DNA of 64,000 bases. Origin: Mycolicibacterium goodii. Lineage in GTDB: Bacteria > Actinomycetota > Actinomycetes > Mycobacteriales > Mycobacteriaceae. The position numbers and the translations under genes are program-made. Below are positions 1 to 8,595 of the stretch, piece by piece (position 1 is the stretch's first letter; each line of letters opens with the position of its first letter). The notes beneath the pieces are model-generated. The model did no database searches, was not told the DNA's origin, and saw only the letters and a list, made by a program, of their open reading frames with translations. The stretch covers positions 5,986,048 to 6,050,047 of the forward strand of contig NZ_CP012150.1 in assembly GCF_001187505.1 (NCBI RefSeq), read 5' to 3'.

Positions 1-330
1 TTCGCCCGACCGGTCTCGGTGTGCAGGCGTCTGCGGTCCACATTGAGTGACCCGTAGGCAATCATCACGATCGTGTCACGCGGCGTATGTTCGCTCGCCG
101 AGGCCACCGAATGGTAAACGACCCTCACCGCGTCGGTATAGCTGGAGTTCGGCCCACCAACCAGCCCGCGAGTCTTGCGAATCAATAAAGCCCACCGGCG
201 TCCTGGCGGGAGGGGTCGAATGTGTCTCTGCTGACGCGGTTCGTGACCGGTGCAGTGATCTGGGGGCGCAGTCGTACGTAGTCCCGCCATAACCGTCCCG
301 CGAGGACTGCTGTAGTGCCAAGATGCCGTC
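1..330. other. No convincing gene at left edge
   Basis: No reading frame here looks like a real protein. The frames that stay open overlap the lipoprotein gene from the opposite strand or are arginine/proline-rich, as expected by chance in GC-rich DNA. The segment probably holds the promoter of the downstream lipoprotein gene, but I see no clear -10 box. Confidence 0.4.
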
Positions 331-837
331 ATGACGTTCACGAGGGTTGCTGTGGTGCTGCTTGCACTCGGCATGCCCAGCGTGACGGCGGGGTGCTCCA
401 ACACCGCAGACTCCAGGAGCGTCACCACGACCGTGGCGACAGTGGTGTCGCCGGCCAGTACCGGCCCAGCGGGTACCGGCCTGACCTCCATCCCACCACA
501 GCCGCCAGATGCCGATGGCAATCCGCCCTGTGGTGTCGGGATCGGCTGGGATCTCTACACCGGTCCGAACGGCAGCCGGGGCGTCATGGTCGACATCCAA
601 AAGACTTTGGTTATCAACGATTTCGTGAGCTTGCCCGATCATTTCGCGGTGGACATCGACACGAAGGATGGTCGTCACTACAGCCAGGACGACTACGTAT
701 CCGAGGCTGCGACCGGCAATTGGGACAGCGTTGCCGAAAAGGATTTCATCTTCGAGCAGATCGACCCCTTCGACGTCGAGCATGTCGTAGTGAGATCAGG
801 TGAAGGAACCTGCTGGGCAGACGGCAATCCAATCTGA
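331..837 (+). CDS. Hypothetical lipoprotein
   Basis: This encodes a 168-residue secreted lipoprotein of unknown function. The N-terminus has a short basic start (Arg5), a hydrophobic core of about 12 residues and a lipobox V-T-A-G-C, with Cys22 as the predicted lipidation site. The Ser/Thr/Pro-rich stretch after it (roughly residues 23-65) looks like a flexible tether that leaves a small globular domain outside the membrane. Two further cysteines (in N-P-P-C-G and G-T-C-W) could form a disulfide. No catalytic motif is evident. The ATG is chosen because it gives a complete lipoprotein signal. The neighbours are unrelated, so context gives no role. Confidence 0.7.
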   Translation: MTFTRVAVVLLALGMPSVTAGCSNTADSRSVTTTVATVVSPASTGPAGTGLTSIPPQPPDADGNPPCGVGIGWDLYTGPNGSRGVMVDIQKTLVINDFVSLPDHFAVDIDTKDGRHYSQDDYVSEAATGNWDSVAEKDFIFEQIDPFDVEHVVVRSGEGTCWADGNPI

Positions 838-902
838 CACCGAGATGTACCGGACACGGCGCGGTCCTGTAATAGCCGACTCCGCCGTGCTGTGATGAAC
901 CC

Positions 903-1415
903 GTGAATCGCCGCAAGTCATCGTCCGCCCCGAAGGTGGAGCTTTTGTCGTCGGAGGCCGTCCACGAGGTGGCGTTCTTCAAGCGCCACGCCCGCGACGA
1001 CGCGGCGCAGACCGCACCCGGTCTGGAGGCGCTGCTGGGGTTTCCGGTCAAGGTGCGTGCGCGACTGCTCGCGACGCTCGCCGCGGTGGCCAAGGCACCA
1101 CCGAAACGGTTCGCCGGCGGCGGACAGTGGGAGGCGATGCACGACAAAATGACCGGATACTTCGAGGCGCGCATCACCTCGCAGACCGCGAACGGGAAGT
1201 GGCACTACCGACTGTTCTGCCTTCTCGATTACGCGGCCGCCGGGAAGACTTCGCCACTGCTCACCGTGATCGATGGGGTCACGAAGCCGTACCGAACAAC
1301 TCTGCCGAACACCCGCTACGACAAGGTGCGGAAACTGGGAGACGAGTATCTGCAACGGAATCCGCGCTCGCTCGCCACGGCGGACGACGTTCGCGCAGCA
1401 GTGAAGGAGGATTAG
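903..1415 (+). CDS. RelE/HigB (Gp49-like) toxin-like protein
   Basis: This 170-residue basic protein resembles the phage-derived Gp49-like branch of RelE/HigB ribonuclease toxins. The central part (about residues 75-130) has the family pattern of an 'FEARI' strand, then G-K-W-H-Y-R-L-F with a strand of hydrophobic residues, then the 'VIDGVTKPYRTT' region that corresponds to the 'hGFxKKTqkTP' end of the toxin fold. It is longer than the usual 100-120 residues, with an extra N-terminal stretch. It ends tail to tail with the HTH gene on the other strand; the two stop codons overlap (1412-1415). Family toxins cleave mRNA at ribosomes, but activity here is inference. GTG start; no strong ribosome site is visible. 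Confidence 0.55.
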   Translation: MNRRKSSSAPKVELLSSEAVHEVAFFKRHARDDAAQTAPGLEALLGFPVKVRARLLATLAAVAKAPPKRFAGGGQWEAMHDKMTGYFEARITSQTANGKWHYRLFCLLDYAAAGKTSPLLTVIDGVTKPYRTTLPNTRYDKVRKLGDEYLQRNPRSLATADDVRAAVKED

Positions 1416-1750
1416 GCGCAGGCCCGCATCGGTTTCGTGATGCGGATGCGCTCCTCCTGCGACATCGGCGTCAGGGTCACCTTCAAACCCAGCGCCGCCG
1501 CCACCTCGGCGATGGTGCTCAGCGTTGGGTTCACCGACTCGCTCGACAGGAGACGCCGCACAGTACTCGCGTCCGAGCCGATCGCCCGGGCGAGCGCCGC
1601 CTTGCTCATATTCTCGGTCCCGCGCGCCTGGTCGAGTGCGTTGATGATCGAGTCAATAGCCTCGATGCGTGCCGACTCCGCGGCGTATGCACGGGCGAAC
1701 TCGGGGTCACTACTCTCGACTTCGAGCAGTGTGTTGAACACGTCGTTCAT
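1412..1750 (-). CDS. HTH antitoxin-like regulator (HigA/XRE type)
   Basis: This 112-residue protein has a helix-turn-helix in the middle: 'SKAALARAIGSDASTVRRLLS' followed by 'NPTLSTIAEVAAALGLKVTLTP'. That is the arrangement found in HigA-type antitoxins and other XRE/Cro regulators. The first half is acidic and helical, a likely dimer or toxin-contact segment. The ATG at 1750 is preferred. The frame stays open upstream to 1846 and there encodes about 32 residues (including W-E-L-V-E-H-G-R-N-R-G-I-Y) that look like a toxin fragment, not an antitoxin N-terminus. It converges on the Gp49-like gene, so the pair is not a standard toxin-antitoxin operon. Confidence 0.6.
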   Translation of the reverse strand: MNDVFNTLLEVESSDPEFARAYAAESARIEAIDSIINALDQARGTENMSKAALARAIGSDASTVRRLLSSESVNPTLSTIAEVAAALGLKVTLTPMSQEERIRITKPMRACA

Positions 1751-1926
1751 GGCGATCACCTCGTTCGGCTGTGTGCGCGTGTCTGGGACGCCTGGAAGCG
1801 TAACATAAATGCCACGGTTCCGGCCATGCTCGACTAGCTCCCACATGTAGTCGCCGTTCTCACACAGCCTGCCTTGGACGTGACTGCTACGGGATCCCCA
1901 GCCGGTCAGCGATTGAAGGTGCGCGC

Positions 1927-1982
1927 GGTCGGACTCGACAGGTGTAAGCCGGGCACCGGGACAAGACTTTTCGAGTCCGACC
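1927..1982. terminator. 12-bp inverted repeat downstream of nrdF2
   Basis: GGTCGGACTCGA at 1927-1938 and its exact complement at 1971-1982 flank a 32-nt loop. It lies about 30 nt beyond the nrdF2 stop on the minus strand and could stop that transcript. There is no U-tract, as is common in mycobacteria. A protein-binding dyad is the alternative. Confidence 0.45.
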
Positions 1983-2014
1983 CCCGGCCAACAATACTGC
2001 CCTGACCAGCTACT

Positions 2015-3022
<1,008 letters not shown>

Positions 3023-3050
3023 TCACCGTTGGCGCTCGGCGACGATATCA

Positions 3051-3098
3051 ACACTACAACTGGTGGGCGACTTCGCTGTGCTCCCCGAGATGTTGTGG
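3051..3098 (-). promoter_or_regulatory. Tandem NrdR-box-like module of nrdF2
   Basis: Two 16-bp boxes start 32 bp apart: ACACTACAACTGGTGG (3051-3066) and CCCCGAGATGTTGTGG (3083-3098). Against the published NrdR consensus acaCwAtATaTwGtgt they match at about 11 and 10 of 16 positions. A closely related pair with the same spacing stands before nrdH. The near box is 50 nt upstream of the nrdF2 start, which suits repression at the promoter. The rest of the gap to the monooxygenase stop (3099-3312) shows no gene. Confidence 0.6.
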
Positions 3099-3312
3099 TG
3101 GGGCGTGTCGCGTCCGGGCGCGGACCCGGCACGCCCGACGTGGCATTTCACCGCCGACAGCGCGCGTCGGGCAACAGTTCCCGACCGACGCGCCCGCCCG
3201 TAGTCACCCCACCGGCCGGCTCAGGGATGCCCGTCCACCGCATCGGCCGGAGTCACCCGGGTCAGCAAAACTCTTCGAGCGCCACGAAGCCGAGGTCTGC
3301 GGTGATGCGAAC

Positions 3313-4812
3313 CTAGGTGCGCGCGAGAACCCGGCTCTGGAGAAACTCGAACTCCGACGGGTCGAGCCGGCGGAGCGCCTTCCAGTACTGCCAGGTCATG
3401 CCGCTCCACAGGGTGCGGTTGACGCCGTGCTCATCGAGGTACCAGCTCTGGCAACCGCCGGTGTTGAACACGGTCCCGGACAGATCCCGCTGCAGTTGGG
3501 CGTTGAACGCGTCCTGCGCGCGCCGGGTCGGCGCGAGCGCGGCCGCGCCCTGCTTGTCGACGGCCTCGATCGCCTGCCCGACATAGCGGATCTGCTGCTC
3601 GATCATGAACACCACCGAGTTGTGGCCCAGCGCGGTGTTCGGCCCCAGCAGGAAGAACAGGTTCGGCATACCAGCGACGGCGACGCCGCGGTGGGCTTGG
3701 ATGCCCTCGCGGTTCCAGCGGTCGACCAGGTCCTCACCGCCCGCACCCTTGATGTCGACGTAGGTGTAGGAGTCGGTCACGTGGAAGCCCGTGGCGTAGA
3801 CCACCACGTCGACGGGATGCTCGACACCGTCTCTGGTGACGATGGCGGTCGGCGTCATCCGCGCGATGCCCTCGGTGATCACCTGGGTCTTCGGGTCGGC
3901 GATTCCGCGATAGTAGGTGTCGGAGTTGAGGATTCGCTTGCACCCGGCGCGGTAGCTCGGTGTGAGCTTGCGACGCAGTTCGGGGTTTTTGATGCTGCGG
4001 TTGATGTTGTAGCGGCCCATCCACTCGCCGATCTTGAGCAGCCGCGGCTGTTTGGTCATGGCGAAGCCGACGCCCTCGTGGATCCAGTAGATGGCGGCCC
4101 GCAGCAGGGCGCGGGTGCCGGGTACGTAGCTGAAGACGTTGCGCAGCCACCGCGGGAACGCGTTGTTGACGCGCGGCATCACCCACGCCGGGGTGCGCTG
4201 GTACAGGTGCAGTTCGGCGACGTCGGCGACGATCTCGGGCACGATCTGGATGGCGCTGGCGCCGGTGCCGATCACCGCGACGCGCTTACCGCGGATGTCG
4301 ACGCTGTGGTCCCACTGCGCGGAGTGAAAAGCCGCGCCGGAGAACGATTCCCGGCCCTCGATGTCCGGGATCAGCGGGATGTGCAGACCGCCGGCACCCG
4401 ACACCAGGAACTGCGCGATGTACTCCTGGCCGGTCTTGGTGAACAGATGCCAGCGCAGTTCGTCGTCGTCCCAATGGGCGCGGTCGACGTGCGAGTTGAA
4501 GCGGACGTGGCGACGCAGCCCGTACTTGGCCGTGATACCGAGCAGGTAGTCCTGGATCTCGGGCTGGAAGGACCACATGTGCTTCCAGTCGGCCTTCGGC
4601 TCGAACGAGAAGGAGTACATGTGCGACGGGATGTCGCACGCGCAGCCCGGGTAGGTGTTGTCCCGCCACGTGCCGCCGATCTCTTCGGCTTTCTCCAGGA
4701 TCAGGAAGTCGACGCCGCGACGCTGCAACTCGATGGCCATGCCCAGCCCGGAGAAGCCGGAGCCGATCACCAGGGCACGCGTCCGGATGGGTTGCTGGTC
4801 GGCAGCCGTCAT
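3313..4812 (-). CDS. Flavin-containing Baeyer-Villiger-type monooxygenase
   Basis: This 499-residue FAD/NADPH monooxygenase should insert one oxygen atom next to a carbonyl or oxidise a heteroatom. It has an N-terminal FAD Rossmann motif (G-S-G-F-S-G, about residues 17-22), the Baeyer-Villiger fingerprint F-S-G-A-A-F-H-S-A-Q-W-D near residue 160, and a second, NADPH-binding motif (G-T-G-A-S-A) just after. The order and spacing are those of type I BVMOs. The position between nrdF2 and a TetR gene matches Rv3049c of M. tuberculosis. The substrate is unknown. The TetR gene upstream on the same strand (115-bp gap) is the obvious candidate regulator. Confidence 0.9.
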   Translation of the reverse strand: MTAADQQPIRTRALVIGSGFSGLGMAIELQRRGVDFLILEKAEEIGGTWRDNTYPGCACDIPSHMYSFSFEPKADWKHMWSFQPEIQDYLLGITAKYGLRRHVRFNSHVDRAHWDDDELRWHLFTKTGQEYIAQFLVSGAGGLHIPLIPDIEGRESFSGAAFHSAQWDHSVDIRGKRVAVIGTGASAIQIVPEIVADVAELHLYQRTPAWVMPRVNNAFPRWLRNVFSYVPGTRALLRAAIYWIHEGVGFAMTKQPRLLKIGEWMGRYNINRSIKNPELRRKLTPSYRAGCKRILNSDTYYRGIADPKTQVITEGIARMTPTAIVTRDGVEHPVDVVVYATGFHVTDSYTYVDIKGAGGEDLVDRWNREGIQAHRGVAVAGMPNLFFLLGPNTALGHNSVVFMIEQQIRYVGQAIEAVDKQGAAALAPTRRAQDAFNAQLQRDLSGTVFNTGGCQSWYLDEHGVNRTLWSGMTWQYWKALRRLDPSEFEFLQSRVLART

Positions 4813-4927
4813 GTTTTCAGGTCCTTTCCTGGGAACACCGGTACCGGATATTTGCCAGTGTCCGGCGCGCGGGCTGACCTGTCAACGCGCAGCCGCGTCT
4901 GGAAGTTGCGCGGTGTGACCGGTGAGC

Positions 4928-5668
4928 CTAACTGGCGCGTTCGCGACGCTGCACACCCTCATGCAGCGGCAGATCCGGGTCGATGCGGATGCCGAGCAGC
5001 TCGCAGGTGCCGTTGATGGATCCGACCATGATCGTCGTCAGATGGTTGACGAACTCGTCGGCGGGCATGCGGCGCGGGCTGTCCTCTTTGCTGCCCAGCC
5101 ACCAGTCGGTGGCCGACGCGGCCGCGCCGAACGTCGCGAACGCGGCCAGTTCGATCGCCGCGCCGTCGAGCTCCATCTCCCGCAGTTCGTGGGAGAACAT
5201 GTCGGCCATGGCCAGCGTGATGCCGCGGCCCTCGTTGAGCGCGCGCATCGTCGACTCGCTCTGCTCGGCGAACCGGCCCTGGATCAGGAACCGCAGCACG
5301 TTGGGATGCGCGTCGACCAGCCGCACATACTGTTCGACGCTGCGCCGGATCACCTCACGGGCCGGGTCGGCCGCCAGGTTGATCGACGGGAAGATCGCCG
5401 ACCACAGCATGTCGCGCAGCCGCTCCCCGATCGCCTGGAACAGGTCGGACTTGTCGGCGAAGTGCCGGTAGATCTTGGGCTTGGCGGTGCCTGCCTCTTC
5501 GGCGATCTCGCGCAGGCTCAGCTCCGGGCCGAGCCGGTCGATCGCGCGGAACGCGGCGTCGACGATCTCGGAGCGAACCTTCTTGCGGTGCTCGCGCCAG
5601 CGCTCACTACGGGCGTCGACCTTGCCGCCCGATTGACCGCCGGAATGTGATCTCGACCCTCGTCGCAC
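4928..5668 (-). CDS. TetR family regulator
   Basis: This 246-residue one-component repressor has a typical N-terminal HTH: 'EIVDAAFRAIDRLGPELSLREIAEEAGTAKPKIYRHFADKSDLFQAI' at about residues 34-80. The C-terminal two thirds form the ligand/dimer domain. The start is uncertain: the GTG used here gives a Gly/Ser/Arg-rich leader before the HTH, and a later GTG ('V-D-A-R-S-E-R-W') is possible. It sits upstream of the monooxygenase on the same strand, as Rv3050c does next to Rv3049c, so it may control that gene. It is divergent from the geranylgeranyl-reductase-like gene across a 146-bp gap. Confidence 0.88.
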   Translation of the reverse strand: MRRGSRSHSGGQSGGKVDARSERWREHRKKVRSEIVDAAFRAIDRLGPELSLREIAEEAGTAKPKIYRHFADKSDLFQAIGERLRDMLWSAIFPSINLAADPAREVIRRSVEQYVRLVDAHPNVLRFLIQGRFAEQSESTMRALNEGRGITLAMADMFSHELREMELDGAAIELAAFATFGAAASATDWWLGSKEDSPRRMPADEFVNHLTTIMVGSINGTCELLGIRIDPDLPLHEGVQRRERAS

Positions 5669-5776
5669 GCGCTTACTGTACTCGCCCCGGTGGTGCTGAC
5701 CTGCTCAGACCGCACACCAACACGCCACCCCCGGTGGACGGTCGTTTTCCCCCACGCTGACGCCTGCGGGCTTGGG

Positions 5777-5782
5777 TACTAT
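5777..5782 (+). promoter_or_regulatory. Candidate -10 box for the flavoprotein gene
   Basis: TACTAT fits the mycobacterial TANNNT -10 pattern. It lies 32 nt before the ATG, leaving a short leader with a purine-rich ribosome site (GAGACGAGG). No convincing -35 is visible. Confidence 0.45.
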
Positions 5783-5814
5783 CTCAGCGACACTCATTCA
5801 ACGAGACGAGGCTC

Positions 5815-7002
5815 ATGACGCAGCGATACGACCTGGTCATTGCTGGTGGCGGCCCATCGGGGTCGGCCGCGGCGTGGCAGGCGGCCCAGACCGGCGCCAA
5901 GGTGGTCGTCCTGGACAAAGCGGAGTTCCCCCGCGACAAGCCGTGCGGTGACGGACTGACCGCACGCGCGGTGAGTTATCTGCAGAAGATGGGACTGGCC
6001 GACGAGGTGGCCACCTATCACCGGGTCAACCGGGTGACGGTCTTCAGCCCCAGTGAGTGGGAGCTGTCGTTCCCGCGCAGGCCGGGGATGCCCGACCACG
6101 GCCACACCGTCAGCCGGACCCACCTCGACACGGTGCTGCTCAAGCACGCCGAGTCGGCGGGCGCCGAGGTGCGCCAGGGCGCCGAGGTGGCCGGACCCGA
6201 GTTCGACGCCGACGGCCGCGTGATCGGCGTGGTGCTCAAGAGCGGTGAGAAGGTGTACGGCGACGCGGTGATCGCGGCCGACGGCGCCTACTCACCGATC
6301 AAGCGCGCGCTCAAGATCGACTCGGAGTACAACGGCTACTCGGCCATCGCGATCCGCTCGGAGATGCACGCGAACCGGCCCGACTCCGACAGCCTGGACA
6401 TCTATCTCAAGCTGGTGTTCCAAGGCGACCAGTTGCCGGGCTACGGCTGGGTGTTCCCGATGGGCAACGGCATGTTCAACATCGGGCTCGGCTACGTCAA
6501 CAGCTACAAGAACTGGCAGTCGATCAACGCGACCCAGTTCCTCGGCGAGTTCCTGCGGTCGCTGCCGCGCGAGTGGGAGTTGCCGCCGATCGAGGAACTC
6601 AAGAAGAACAAGAGCGTGCGCGCATGGCGATTGCCCATGGGCTTCACGGCGTGGCCGCCGTGGCGTCCGGGCGTGCTGTTCACCGGCGACTCGCTGGGTG
6701 CGGGCAAGCCCGCTTCGGGCGCGGGTATCTCCAAGGCGCTCGAATCCGGCCTGGCCGCAGGTGAATGCGCGATCGCGGCGCTGACCAACGGTGGCCCCGA
6801 CGACTTCACCAACTACGCGCAACGCATGGAAGCCGCGTGGGGACGCGAGTACCGCCGCGGCCGCTACATGCACAAGTTGATCGGTCAGCCCAAGCTCGCC
6901 AACGCCGGCGTCAAGCTGATCGACAACGCCACGTTCCGCGACCGCATGCTCAAGGCCCTCTACAAGAAGGCCCAGGGCCCGCAGCACATCATCAAGAAGT
7001 AA
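5815..7002 (+). CDS. Geranylgeranyl reductase family FAD-dependent oxidoreductase
   Basis: This 395-residue flavoprotein belongs to the group that saturates isoprenoid double bonds, such as menaquinone or polyprenyl side chains. The N-terminal FAD motif is G-G-G-P-S-G-S-A-A-A (residues 11-20). It is followed by D-K-P-C-G-D-G-L-T (about residues 42-50), a hallmark of this family. The late flavin motif G-V-L-F-T-G-D-S-L-G-A-G-K-P-A-S-G-A-G-I is near residue 285-305. The substrate cannot be read from sequence; squalene-epoxidase or halogenase relatives share the fold. It is monocistronic, with the convergent LLM gene ending 16 nt downstream. Confidence 0.85.
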   Translation: MTQRYDLVIAGGGPSGSAAAWQAAQTGAKVVVLDKAEFPRDKPCGDGLTARAVSYLQKMGLADEVATYHRVNRVTVFSPSEWELSFPRRPGMPDHGHTVSRTHLDTVLLKHAESAGAEVRQGAEVAGPEFDADGRVIGVVLKSGEKVYGDAVIAADGAYSPIKRALKIDSEYNGYSAIAIRSEMHANRPDSDSLDIYLKLVFQGDQLPGYGWVFPMGNGMFNIGLGYVNSYKNWQSINATQFLGEFLRSLPREWELPPIEELKKNKSVRAWRLPMGFTAWPPWRPGVLFTGDSLGAGKPASGAGISKALESGLAAGECAIAALTNGGPDDFTNYAQRMEAAWGREYRRGRYMHKLIGQPKLANAGVKLIDNATFRDRMLKALYKKAQGPQHIIKK

Positions 7003-7018
7003 CGCCCAGGCGCGGTGC

Positions 7019-7897
7019 TCATGGCGCCGTCGGCGTGATGATCTCGTCGACGACCCGACGCACCAGGCCCGGGCGGTACGGGGCTGCCAGCCCGAGAACG
7101 ATGTGGCTGAAGCCCGCACCCAGCGCCTCGGTGACCGCTGCGCGGGTTTCGCCGGGCCGGCCGTCGAACACCGGCAGCACCATCGACCGGGTGATTTCGC
7201 CTGGGTCACGGCCGATTTCGACGCAGTAGTCGTCGAGCAGTGCGCTACGACTCACGGCGTCCTCGATGTCACCGCCGGGGATGTTCCAGATGTCGGCGTG
7301 TTCGGCGACCACCCGCAGCGTGGCCTTGGCGCGTCCGCCGATGACGATCGGCGGGTGGGGCGGTTGTACCGGTTTGGGGTTGCCGAAGGCACGCTCCAAT
7401 CGGTAATGGTCGCCGTCGAAGTCGAACGGCTCGTCTTCGGTCCACAGCCTGCGGATCAGCGTGCACGCCTCGGCCAGACTCGCGACCGCATGGTCGGAGT
7501 CATGGTAGGGCAGCCCGTTCGAGGTGTACTCGTGCCGCGCGACGGGATGGCCGGGCCGCGAGCCGGACCCGATGCCGAACTCGAGTCGCCCTCCGGACAC
7601 CACGTCCACGGTGGCGGCGATCTTGGCGAGCATGGCCGGTGGCCGAAACCTGTTGCTGGTCACCATCAATCCGATGCGCAGGCGTCGGGTCTGCGCGGCC
7701 AGCGCCGCGAGCAGAGTCCACCCCTCGAACACCGACCCGGTGACGTCGCCCTCGATCGGTATCAGGTGGTCGAAGAGCCAGGCGTGCGCGATTTCGGGGG
7801 TTTCGTCGGCCTCCCGCCACACCCGTTGCAGGTCGGTGTAGTCGACGTGTTGGGGCGGGGTGAGGATGCCGAACTGCGGGGGTTTCGGATGCGACAT
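7019..7897 (-). CDS. LLM-class (luciferase-like) flavin/F420-dependent oxidoreductase
   Basis: This 292-residue TIM-barrel oxidoreductase is of the bacterial luciferase-like family. Seen in the sequence are the N-terminal strand 'FGILTPPQ', 'AHAWLFDHLIP', and 'LRIGLMVTSNRFRPPAMLAKIAATVDVVSGGRLEFGIGSG', the most conserved block of the family. Mycobacterial members often use F420 in place of FMN, so either cofactor is possible. The ATG at 7897 is the family-typical start; the frame is open further upstream but is low-complexity there. It is divergent from a TetR gene and shares with it a long double operator, so it is very probably the TetR target. Confidence 0.87.
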   Translation of the reverse strand: MSHPKPPQFGILTPPQHVDYTDLQRVWREADETPEIAHAWLFDHLIPIEGDVTGSVFEGWTLLAALAAQTRRLRIGLMVTSNRFRPPAMLAKIAATVDVVSGGRLEFGIGSGSRPGHPVARHEYTSNGLPYHDSDHAVASLAEACTLIRRLWTEDEPFDFDGDHYRLERAFGNPKPVQPPHPPIVIGGRAKATLRVVAEHADIWNIPGGDIEDAVSRSALLDDYCVEIGRDPGEITRSMVLPVFDGRPGETRAAVTEALGAGFSHIVLGLAAPYRPGLVRRVVDEIITPTAP

Positions 7898-7948
7898 GGG
7901 CGGGCCTTTCACGAGATGCCGACGACGCAGCGGCCGCCTGGCATGATG

Positions 7949-7995
7949 TAAGCGGAACAGTGCTCCTCCTACGATACGGAGCATTGTTCCGCTTA
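7949..7995. promoter_or_regulatory. Twin TetR operator between LLM and TetR genes
   Basis: Two 18-bp arms, TAAGCGGAACAGTGCTCC (7949-7966) and its complement with one mismatch (7978-7995), flank an 11-bp spacer. Each arm also carries its own imperfect palindrome of the form GGA-R-CA-N-TG-Y-TCC (7954-7966 and 7978-7990). This looks like two operators for the divergent TetR repressor, covering both promoters of the 125-bp intergenic region. Confidence 0.75.
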
Positions 7996-8022
7996 TCAAC
8001 CAGGGCCACGAAAGGACCACCG

Positions 8023-8595
8023 GTGCCGGATCCGCATCCGAACGCGACGCCGCGCAAGCGCGCCGACGCGCGCCGCAACGAGCGGGCACTTCTCGATGCC
8101 GCGGCGGCGGCGTTCGTGGCCGCGGGAGTGGAGGTGCCGGTGCGCGATATCGCCGCACGCGCGGGCGTCGGCATGGGCACCATCTACCGGCACTTCCCCA
8201 CCCGCGCCGACCTCATCATCGCGGTGTACCGCCACCAGGTCGACGCCTGCGCCGAGGCCGGGCCACGACTGCTCGAACAGCACGGCCCCTACGACGCGCT
8301 GAGCAGGTGGGTCGATCAATTCGTCGACTTCCTGGTGACCAAGCACGGCCTCGCCGCGGCCATGCACTCCGACGACACCCGCTACCAGACCCTGCACGCC
8401 TACCTGCTCGACCGGCTCCTGCCGGTGTGCGCGCACCTGCTCGACGCCACCGCCCGATCGGGTGAAATCCGTTCGGGGGTGGACCCTTACGTCTTCATGC
8501 GCGGGATCGGCAACCTCTGCATCGGCGCCGAGGACGACGCGCGCTACGACGCGCGTGCCGCGGTCGGGTTGCTGATCAACGGCCTGCGTCACTGA
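8023..8595 (+). CDS. TetR family regulator of the divergent LLM gene
   Basis: This 190-residue repressor has an N-terminal HTH: 'ALLDAAAAAFVAAGVEVPVRDIAARAGVGMGTIYRHFPTRADLI' at about residues 22-65. The C-terminal half matches TetR proteins with a C-terminal helical ligand pocket. The GTG at 8023 follows a GAAAGGA ribosome site, and upstream in-frame starts would run through the operator. It overlaps the stop of the convergent GNAT gene by 7 bp. The symmetric double operator upstream indicates autoregulation and control of the LLM oxidoreductase. Confidence 0.9.
   Translation: MPDPHPNATPRKRADARRNERALLDAAAAAFVAAGVEVPVRDIAARAGVGMGTIYRHFPTRADLIIAVYRHQVDACAEAGPRLLEQHGPYDALSRWVDQFVDFLVTKHGLAAAMHSDDTRYQTLHAYLLDRLLPVCAHLLDATARSGEIRSGVDPYVFMRGIGNLCIGAEDDARYDARAAVGLLINGLRH

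Noticed and set aside
47..292. 81-residue frame at the left edge
   Set aside because: Arg/Pro/Ser-biased, no ribosome site, no recognisable domain.
1921..1995. tRNA-like 3' end (TTCGAGTCC ... CCA)
   Set aside because: The T-stem does not pair correctly around the TTCGAGT loop and no acceptor, D or anticodon arm can be built; the 12-bp inverted repeat explains the pattern.
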